20,806 nt of DNA from Phoronis ovalis. Taxonomy: Eukaryota > Phoronida > Phoronidae. Below are positions 7,625 to 16,178 of this stretch, piece after piece. Below the pieces are notes generated by a model. It searched no databases. It was not told where the DNA came from and saw nothing but the letters and a program-made list of their open reading frames with translations. Position 1 is the stretch's first letter; each line of letters opens with the position of its first letter. The DNA lies in the NCBI GenBank assembly GCA_028565635.1, contig JAOXYB010109825.1, positions 1 through 20,806 of the forward strand, in the 5' to 3' direction. Position numbers and translations under genes: made by a program.

Positions 7625-10600
7625 ATGGAGTGCTTGAATAAAATACAATCGTCAAGAGATCCAAAACGTTATGAGTATGTTGTGCACCAGGCACGTGAAC
7701 ACAGTGATATGGCATTTCGTCGGCTGAATCAGATGAGAATGTCGAATCAGCTATGTGATGTTTACTTGCATGTAGGAGATATCAGCATGCCGGCTCATAA
7801 AGTCGTGCTAGCTTCTTGTAGCCCTTACTTCCATGCAATGTTTACAAGTAAGTATTTCAGATAGGGCATAAATATTTAATTTTTATATAAGTGGACAGAT
7901 GAGTTAAAAAATTTATCTAATCTTCAGAGTGCAGAATACATTTGGTTAGTAGTACTAATTTGCTTGCTGCATTTTTAGTTATTATTCTTGGGAAAAAACT
8001 ATTATACTAAAAAGGCTTTTATTTATGTTATGTAGTATATAAATTATACCATTATAGGTGAAAGGCATGTCATGTATTATTACAGCTTTCCATTTGGGAA
8101 TTTTAAACACATCTCACTTTTTAAGAAACATATATATTTCAAGAGTTGATAGTCCGTTAAAACATTAAAAATTCCCCCAAAGAAACCTCTGTTTTAAATG
8201 CTATATTTTTGATGTGATGATATACTTATAGTTTCATTGTAGATGAAATGCTGGAAAGAAACTCAACGGATGTAACACTTCATGATATTGATGCTTATGC
8301 CTTAGAAATGCTAGTTGATTTTGCCTACACATCCCAGATTACTATCAATGAGAACAATGTACAGGTGGGTCACAAAATAATTAAAATTCTTGAAATTTGA
8401 ACATTCTATAATTAACACAATCAAAATCTTTGAAGAAATCTATATTTACAAACTCTGTTTTACTTAGTATCTAATCATCAGCAACTAATTATTCAGTGAT
8501 GTATGCAAAAATCATCGTATTTTCAAAAAGGACTGACTTTTCCAACAAATCTTTTACTCTTACAGCTAAAATTGCAAACACTTGATAGGCTTTATATTGA
8601 AAAAAGATTATTTTATTCCACTATACAAGTACTTTAAAAAGAAAATACGTTTTGATACCAAACTCTTGTAGTGGTGAGAATTGCTTTAATACTGTGTTAT
8701 ACATGTTATACATTTATCGTTTTAGGTATTGTTACCAGCTGCTGGTTTGTTACAACTCAACAGTGTACGTGATGCTTGCTGTGGTTTTCTGCTTAAACAA
8801 CTTCATCCGACAAATTGTCTCGGCATAAAAAGTTTTGCTGATATACATTCTTGCGAAGAGTTGTTAAAAATGTCTCACCAGTTTGCTTTGCAGAATTTTG
8901 TGGATGTTTGTGACACTGAAGAGTTTTTGTTGCTTCCACAGCCTGAGGTATTATAGAAACTGAAAGATAAGAAAACAATATTTAGTGTATTTTCAATTTA
9001 GGTATATGCTGGGGGTTTCAGAGTGCAATACATTCTTCCTGGGTTTTTCTTGTTCATAATTATAATTTTTGCTAAAAATTTAAACTTAAACTTGAAAAAG
9101 CATATGACTGGATGATGAAGATGTGAATCAAAAACTATAATATTAATTATTTGCTTTGCCATTCTACTAGCAATTATAAGAATCATGATGATCTTTGACT
9201 AAATCAATACATTTAATAATATTCTACAACAGCGAAATTACTTGTACCATTAATTGTAGGTGCTGGATCTTGTGAGCAGTGAAGATTTATGTATAACATC
9301 TGAGGAACAAGTTTATACAAGTGTTATCAAATGGATTAAACATGATTTGGAAATTAGAAATCAGTATGCCTCCCAGGTAAGTACTTACCATAAACAGAAC
9401 TATGGTGTTGATAGTTTCTTAGATTAAAGTTAAAGAATTGCAGATAATAAAACACCATGAAACAAAGAAGTGTTTTTGTTTTTAGGGCACACCGGTTATT
9501 CTAATGAGTTGGAAATGTCACAATGGGCAGATTTTGAATTTTAATTGGCTTTGAATTATACTTCTTTGTTGACACTATTTTGTTTGTAGGATTGAATCCC
9601 ATATAGTCTGCCTCACAATACAATTTGGTAATTATAAGAAATATAGCATAATTACTGGGTGATTATTTATCTTTGACTATAATTTTCAAGTTTGTAGCAC
9701 TAATCTTGATGTTACATTTTAGTGGAAAGTGTGTATCTTGCAGCTAATTTATGAAAAAAAGAGTAGCACATCAGATTTTGATCTATTATCAGTGTTGAAA
9801 TTTTACTTGTTAATCTTTGAAAGGTTTTAATTCTTAGTGGAACAAGTTTGTGAACTTGCTTTGTGATTTTATGTTTTGTATATTCACACTGATATTGTTA
9901 ACTCATATGGAAACAGACTTCTCATTTAAGTTCACCCTAACAAGAAATTGCAATTATATATATATATATATATGCATGTTTGTCCAGACTGTGACATCAC
10001 AACTTGCTAACATCGAATGTGTATAAGACACAGGGGTTGATGTGTGAGTCCATGGTAGTGAAATGATTTAAGATTCGTAATGTAACTAGTAAATTAATGT
10101 AAAAGAGTTAGAAGTCTCATGAAGTCTACATGCTATACATAGAAATATGATATATTTGTCAAATTTTCAGCTAATAAAGCATATACGTCTGCCACTACTT
10201 AGTCGTGATTTTTTGATGTCTCATGTTGAGATGGAATCTGTCATAAGAAATGATTCTGACTGCAAAGATTTACTTATTGAAGCAATGAAATACCAACTGG
10301 TACCAGAAAAAAGAAGTCAGATGCAATCTCAACGATCCAGGGAAAGACGTCCACAGTCTCTAAAACCTGCTTTGTTTTGTATAGGTATAAATTAATAAAA
10401 ACAGTTTAAGCTATTTTCTACAACTACAAGACTGTTTTACTCATCATTCAGTATTCATACGTTCATTTGGTTTCGTAATAAATTGCAGAAAAAATGACTT
10501 TTTCCAAAATAATCTTGACCAAGGCAAAAAAGAACAGATGAAATAACATTATTTGCTTGTATAGATTTTACATGAAACAGATTTTTATGCGAGATACTCC

Positions 10601-13427
10601 TCTATAAGCTAATGCCACAGCATATAAGGGAGTTGTGTGGTCAATTTGCTGTTCAAAATTTCTTTGACTTTGCAAATTAATTAAAATATTTATATTTAAG
10701 CCTTTTCTTTATTTTCTATTTGTTAATAATAAAACTTTCTTGAGAAAAGAGATTTGGCCATTAAATTGTTTCAAAAGTATATTCGATGCAATGGTTACTT
10801 TGACAAATCTTTTGTTATGCTCTCTTTGTTGTAGGTGGTGGAAGTTTATTTTCTATACATAGTGAATGTGAATGTTATGACCTTGGCACAGACTCATGGT
10901 TGCAGATTGCGCCTATGACTACAAGACGTTCACGCACATCTGTTGCTACAGTTGGAAGAATGTTGTTTGCAGTTGGTGGGTATGTAACATATTGAACTAT
11001 ATGGCTATCTTTATCCTTTATCTTACACCATTAGAAGTTTCTCAAATCAATGTGCTAGAATATATGTTAGACATATTTTCTGTAAAGCTTTAAAGTCCAA
11101 AACCTTTTGTTCAAATGGAAAAAAGTCAAAATATTACAAGTGGTTAAAAAGAAACTAATGGAGTTCCTGATGTTGTAGATATGATGGTGCATCAGATTTG
11201 TCTTCAGCAGAATGTTATAACCCACAGGAAAACAAATGGACCAGAATATCACCTATGGGCACAAAGCGTAGTTGTTTAGGTATTGTATTTTACTTAACAC
11301 AGTAGTTGCATGCAATTTTTGCAACATATGGAACACATTTATACTCATGGGACTGGAACACTAGCTGTGATTTTGAAAAATCTGTTATGTATGTAATTTT
11401 TATATTAAATTAAATAAATCATACGAATAAGATTTTATTAATCATAATTTACTTCAGTCAGATATCTTCTTTGCATTGATTGCTAGTAGGAATATAATTT
11501 ATTTCTTATTTATTAATACATAATTCATTTTACAGGTGCAACTGTATGGAATGATATGCTTTACGTTGGAGGAGGCTATGATGGTGCATCATGTTTGAAC
11601 AGCGTAGAAAGATATGACCCACTCACACAGACATGGTCTTCAGTTGCTGCAATGTTGACAAGGAGGAGATATTCAAAGTTTGCAACATTAGGTGACGTAC
11701 CAATTAAAAATACTAGATTACAGTGTTAGGGTAAACTAGTTACTGTTTATAGATATCAGCAGCTTGTAGGTCATGAACGTTATAAGTCGAGCTTTCTGTG
11801 CTGAACCAGCCAAGTAAGAGCACTGCTGCTATGCTGCTTACTTTTTATATGCCCAGCTCTCTTTTACATAGTATGGGATCATTGTGTTGTACAAATTGAG
11901 CTATTTCCCCACTCTCTTAGAGCCAGTTATGAAAAACACTGGGAATAATGAAATTGTGTTCTTCAGTAGGCAAATCCTTTTATTATTTTAACAGATGGGT
12001 GTATATTTTCCATTGGAGGTTATGATGGAACAACTCACTTGTCTAGTGTCGAGAAGTATGATCCACAGGTTAGTATGCAACTATCATGGTTCTGCTTATA
12101 CATGCAGCTTACACAACTAGTGCATATATACATATTTATTTTCTTATTAGTACTGATATCATAAAGAGATTTATCATATTGTGGAGCTAATATTTAAAAA
12201 TTTATTAAGTGTGCATGTGTTCAGCTGTTTTTGAAACATTAACTTTTTTTTTCATTCATAAAGACAACTTGTTGTCCTATAATTTTTAAGTTGTTGTTAC
12301 ACATCAAAGCAGCCATATTAGATTATCAGTTAATGTTGTTGTGAATAGAATAAACTCGTCCTTTAATTTAATTCTATAACTGGAAATAATATTTTGCAAT
12401 GTTCAACAAAAACCACAGTTATGTACATTTTTTTAACTATGTCCAACACTCTTGAATTTGCCAAATTCAAAAAATTGACTCGTTTAAAGATTTATGCATT
12501 CAGATAGCCACTTGCATGTTCATTCACACGTTCAAGAATTGAAAAGGCAGAAGCCACTTATTTGTTCATACACATTCAAGATTTTGAAAAGACAGAAGGC
12601 CACTTACACATTTGTTGTCCACTGTGTCTTGTTTCAGGTTAATAAGTGGACTGCAATGCCTAGTATGATATGTCGACGGAGTAATGCAGCTGTAGCTGTA
12701 TGTGATGGTATGTTGTACGTATGTGGTGGTAGTGATGGGTCAACATGTTTGAGCAGTGTAGAACGATTTAACCCTAGAAGATTCATGTGGGAAACAATGG
12801 CTGCCATGTATTCTAGGAGGTATTTTTGGCTTTACACACTTATATGATTCTGCATAATAATAATCCATTGTCTGCATTTTACAATTATATTTTAATGTAT
12901 GAAATATAAGGGAACCATTCCAGTATTAAATGTCACATTTTCATTATCTAGCAATTCATTTTTTTGCATTCCAAAGTAAAATTAATATTTTTAATTTTTA
13001 AAAAGTAACTGATTCGGGCACGAAATGATAAACTGATTTCAAATTAAAACATATTATAGTTTTAAACTCTAATTTACCAATGGGTCTAAAAAACTTGTAT
13101 AATAATATTATTCTATTACTTTACACTAATTGTTACCTACTTCTTTTCAGTGTCTCAGTTGATGAATGTTTCTTGTGTGCTATTTAAGACTTCTTTCGAA
13201 TTCTTTTCAGGAGCACTCATGATGCAGTTACGATGGATGATTACATTTATGCAGTTGGAGGAAATGATGGTAGCTCCAGTCTCAATAGCTGCGAACGATA
13301 TGACCCTCGGAAAAATCGTTGGGAAATAATCTTGCCAATGAATCTCCGTCGAAGCAGCGTTGGAGCTGCCGCATTGGATGTGATGAATTTACGTAAAGTA
13401 CTAATTAGTGAACGCCATGAAAACTAG
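7625..13427 (+). CDS. KLHL17: KLHL17-like BTB-BACK-Kelch protein (CUL3 ligase adaptor), complete, 590 aa
   Basis: Exons: 7625-7847, 8243-8364, 8726-8947, 9260-9376, 10171-10384, 10835-10979, 11179-11279, 11536-11691, 11995-12068, 12638-12819, 13211-13427. All have GT/AG borders, all phases agree, and TAG is at 13425. BTB domain about residues 34-142 ([33 protein letters not shown]). BACK about 150-250 ([38 protein letters not shown]). Six Kelch blades about 295-575, each with GG, a Tyr/Phe-Asp/Asn-Pro-type motif and Trp, e.g. [18 protein letters not shown] and [33 protein letters not shown] closes the propeller. The sequence order, GGGSLFSIH and DCKDLLIEA fit KLHL17 (actinfilin) better than KLHL20 or other paralogues. 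Known role: BTB/BACK binds CUL3 and the propeller recruits substrate; vertebrate KLHL17 binds F-actin and the kainate receptor subunit GluK2. The start is placed at the ATG directly after an acceptor. It is shorter than the ~640-aa human protein because the Pro-rich N-tail is missing. Confidence -1.
9955..9973. repeat. (TA)n microsatellite in KLHL17 coding-region intron 4
   Basis: An uninterrupted run of TA dinucleotides in the 794-bp intron between exons 4 and 5. No other feature was recognised in this intron. Confidence -1.
11760..11935 (-). mobile_element. Possible tRNA-derived SINE relic in KLHL17 intron 8
   Basis: The minus strand contains GGGGAAATAGCTCAATTTGT (near 11914-11895), resembling the 5' end of a tRNA such as tRNA-Ala (GGGG..GTAGCTCAG..GGT). 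A B-box-like GGTTCAGCAC occurs more than 80 bases further on. The spacing is too long for a tRNA and no cloverleaf forms. The region is richer in GC than the surrounding intron. Weak call; borders are approximate. Confidence -1.
12507..12620 (+). repeat. 46-bp minisatellite (about 2.4 copies) upstream of KLHL17 exon 10
   Basis: Units begin with GCCACTT at 12507, 12553 and 12599. Units one and two share GCCACTT, TGTTCAT.CACA, TTCAAGA and TTGAAAAG.CAGAAG with scattered differences; unit three is only a start. The array ends about 20 bases before the exon 10 acceptor (12637). The intron sequence from 12494 is open in the same frame as exon 10, so the array encodes HLHVHS… and two LKRQK repeats if retained. 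Confidence -1.
13141..13210 (+). other. Duplicated 3' splice site before KLHL17 exon 11
   Basis: The decamer TTCTTTTCAG occurs at 13141-13150 and again at 13201-13210, exactly 60 bases apart. The downstream copy gives the open Kelch frame (RRSTHD). Using the upstream copy would add 60 nt that read [12 protein letters not shown] and then TAA in frame, ending the protein after the fifth Kelch blade. Confidence -1.
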
Positions 13428-13591
13428 ACCCACAATACTTGAATCTCATGACATTTTGTAGCTGTGAGATATTGTTTACTTTGGCAGTGGTAATGATCTA
13501 TGCAAATTCCACCGATGAAGTTTATTTGTTTATGTATATTATATATAGTACAATATAGCCATTCTAGTTATAAGGATTAAGATACAATGAG

Positions 13592-13621
13592 ATCGATACC
13601 TAACTTATCGATACCTAACTT
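13592..13621 (+). repeat. 15-bp perfect tandem duplication in KLHL17 3' UTR
   Basis: ATCGATACCTAACTT occurs twice without a mismatch (13592-13606, 13607-13621). The junction creates TATCGATA, the DRE/DREF 8-mer known from insect promoters, but the location 180 bp after a stop codon suggests coincidence. Confidence -1.
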
Positions 13622-13712
13622 ATTATTTGCCAATTAAAGCAGTTGCTTATGTCATTTTGTCTAAGCCCTGCTGATTCAGAAAGAGACCAACCTCCAAACA
13701 TTTTGACCATGT

Positions 13713-14328
13713 TTAAGGTGGCTAATTCCATTTGGGCAACATATTTCCACTTTATACTTTGAGGTTAATTTTTGGGTAGTTAGGTGCAAAGACAGATCCA
13801 TAAAAGTACACATTTTTGGAAAGGTACTAATATAAAGATTATGAAAAATGACTTTTATTTGTCTTTCACATGTTTCTGTAATCAGCAAGCTCATTTTGGG
13901 TGAAAATTCATATCAAACACCTCTACAGATACAAAGCTGAAACTTTGTCACATCTACTTCAAGCAGAGATCTCTAATAAGTGTCTCAGATTTTAAATTTT
14001 TTTCTGGCTGTTGAATTTTGAAGGGTAACAACTTTCGAATAAAGCAAAATTTTAAAAATCTGAGACGGAGTTTTAAAGATCTGTATTTGAAGTTTCAGCT
14101 TTGAAACTGCAAGGGTGTTGAAGCTAAATTTTTTGAAATTTGTCTTCCCAGAATGGTCAACTTGCTGATTACATAATCAGATAGGAAATGTAAATTTTTC
14201 CATTCTTCAAGTTACTACCTTTCCAAAAATGCATTCTTTTACTATGCTATCTATTTTTCTAACTGTTCAAAATTTGACAACAATTTATAGTTCTAATAAA
14301 TTGTGCCAAACAGTATTTGCCACCTTAA
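13713..14328. mobile_element. TTAA-flanked foldback (palindromic MITE-like) element
   Basis: A nearly symmetrical imperfect palindrome of about 608 bp (13717-14324). Outer ends TTAAGGTGGC (13713-13722) and GCCACCTTAA (14319-14328) are exact inverse complements. Nested inside are exact arm pairs of 16 bp (13811-13826/14216-14231), 13 bp (13877-13889/14161-14173), 14 bp (13932-13945/14090-14103) and 12 bp (13982-13993/14055-14066), all sharing a centre near 14020. The TTAA at both ends fits the target duplication used by piggyBac-type transposases, but no transposase or known piggyBac terminus is seen. It lies 290 bp after the KLHL17 stop, so it may be transcribed as a long hairpin in that 3' UTR. 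Confidence -1.
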
Positions 14329-14433
14329 TGAAGCGATGATTAACCATGTCTCCAATATTAATCGATAATTGTAATTGTGGTAACTTCTCAAGGATCTCTG
14401 ATGTCCCACTGCCAAAGGTTTGCATGGTGCTGA

Positions 14434-14455
14434 TGCACTGTATATATGCACTGTA
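14434..14455 (+). promoter_or_regulatory. Pumilio-like element between two TGCACTGTA repeats
   Basis: TGCACTGTA occurs at 14434-14442 and 14447-14455; between and overlapping them is TGTATATA (14439-14446), matching the Pumilio site UGUANAUA. A second TGTATATA is at 14795-14802. Relevant only if the KLHL17 3' UTR extends this far, which is not shown. Confidence -1.
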
Positions 14456-15239
14456 GTTTGCAAATTATGTTTGTGCCTCGTGTAAAATTAAAGTTTATAT
14501 GAATGGTCCCAGTATATGTTGATTTTTCATTAATATAAAGTGCAATGACAAGATGAACGTGATTTTTGTATTAAATGCTAAATAGTTATGTTGTGCTTTA
14601 TTTATACAGCTGTAAATTATCAAGCAAGTGTGCAATGTATGTTTGTGCTCAGTTTATACAATGTTTGTTTTGTTCAGATTTTTATGTGCATACCGGAAGC
14701 TTTTAATATGAAAAGTAAAAGTATTTGAATATAACCTAGTTGATTGAAAAATAAGAACTAGGTATCTGCAGTGGCATTGATACAGAAAGTTTGATGTATA
14801 TAAGGTTACGGGTAAAAACAATTTGGACCACTTTGCTTTGTTCGTCTAATAAGCTTCAACTTTACTGTCGCAAATGCAATAATTATGTGATAATGCAAAA
14901 TGACTCAAAAGTAGATTCACATTTGATATTGTATCTTGTAAAATTCCACCAAATGCTATTTTTATTGCAGATGAGTTAAGTGTACAAATCCATGACTGAA
15001 TTGAGATTTATGGTATATAGATTTGCCCATCTGTATTTAATGTTAGTACCTGTTTATCGTACTTGATTTGGAGCAAGCAAAATCTTAATATTCCTTTTAT
15101 GTTTAATTGTAAATTACAGTAATTGTACACACTCAGTAATAATAGACATGCTTCATACAGAGTATCTAACTGTGAAAAGGAGGAAGCATTCTAACAGGTA
15201 CCATGCAACTGATCTTGTTTCCCCTCCTTATCCTCTAGA

Positions 15240-15245
15240 AATAAA
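15240..15245 (+). terminator. Candidate KLHL17 poly(A) signal AATAAA
   Basis: AATAAA, followed within 20-25 bases by a T/G-rich stretch (ttctttttgtctc). An alternative AATAAA is at 15386-15391 and an ATTAAA at 14487-14492. Which one is used cannot be told from sequence. Confidence -1.
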
Positions 15246-15385
15246 CTAGAATTCTTTTTGTCTCACTTTAGATGCCTCACAACCTGCTGTTATTAGACAG
15301 GGTCTGTACAAAACTACAAATGTACAATGAAATCCTGCAGTAGTGGACACAAATGTTTATTTGCTTCGAAGCATTTGTGGCACAA

Positions 15386-15391
15386 AATAAA
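15386..15391 (+). terminator. Alternative KLHL17 poly(A) signal AATAAA
   Basis: The last plus-strand AATAAA before the DDOST 3' end. It lies 13 bases after a perfect 12-bp palindrome TGCTTCGAAGCA (15362-15373). Use is inferred from orientation and position only. Confidence -1.
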
Positions 15392-15887
15392 GGAAACGTC
15401 GATTAAACGTAGGGAAATATTCAGTTAGTAGATCACTCATGTTGGTTACACGTCCGCCAAATATGATTTTATCTAATTGCACCAGTTGTGCTTTAATATT
15501 TTTCTTTAATATAACTGTACCAGATGTAATTATGTGAATATTGTATGCAATGTTGATGGTGAATGTATGTATGTTCAGATGAAAGTATTATTTTGTTTTT
15601 GCACAATTTTAGTTTTGACAATTATATATGTAATATACTAGAATCTCACATTTATACCATTTCTGAAATATGTCTAAAGTTTTGTACATTCATGTTGACC
15701 TCAATCACTTTGCGTGAGGCATTTATAAATCACCACATTAAGATCCGCATTGCAGCTACAGCTACAGTAGCCAGCTTGATGAGCCTTTTTAGGCTGAAAG
15801 GCTGATTTACAAAGTAATAAGGAAACATGCTGTGTTTTAGTATAAAATTTAAACACAATACAAAAGAATATAATGACGATATAAACA

Positions 15888-15893
15888 TTTATT
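15888..15893 (-). terminator. DDOST poly(A) signal AATAAA
   Basis: AATAAA on the minus strand, about 285 bases after the DDOST stop codon, with a T/G-rich stretch (ttttgtattgtgttt) beginning about 25 bases further. It is the best match in the expected place, giving a 3' UTR of about 0.3 kb. Confidence -1.
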
Positions 15894-16178
15894 TTCAAAG
15901 ATGTCAACACTTTAACTATCCAGATTTCTTATCTCGCAAATTAACAAAACACCATATAGAATAGGAATGAAAGGTTAAGAGAGCGACACCACTGACACCT
16001 GACACTGTTCTATAGCTTATACATGAATATGGACATATGTACACAGTCAGGTGATTTCACAAGGCACATAACCCAAGTAGCACAAACAGTCGAGACAAAA
16101 TTTACGAGAGCAGGGAAGCAGGACCTTGTCAGGTGCATAGTGTTAGTATTAATAAAACGTTCTAATCCTACATTTTTG

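Larger units (their letters stand above)
13428..16178. other. Tail-to-tail region of KLHL17 and DDOST (3' UTRs and spacer)
   Basis: 2.75 kb without a supported coding exon. In order: a 15-bp tandem repeat (13592-13621), the TTAA-flanked foldback element (13713-14328), Pumilio-like and repeated nonamers (14434-14455), several plus-strand poly(A) hexamers (ATTAAA 14487, AATAAA 15240 and 15386), and the DDOST poly(A) signal on the minus strand (15888-15893). Short ORFs here are not conserved families that I recognise. Confidence -1.

Noticed and set aside
7625-13427. Assignment of the Kelch gene to KLHL20/diablo
   Set aside because: The propeller blades follow the KLHL17 order and wording (GGGSLF-IH, GYDG-SDL, closing RRSSVG-A-L--MN). 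KLHL20 has different blade motifs and a different C-terminus.
13676-13894. Minus-strand 72-codon ORF
   Set aside because: Lies largely inside the foldback element arm. The palindromic arm explains the open frame and no transposase motif is present.
15563-15910. Overlapping ORFs on both strands between KLHL17 and DDOST
   Set aside because: Neither has family features. The minus-strand one spans the DDOST poly(A) signal, so both are treated as non-coding.
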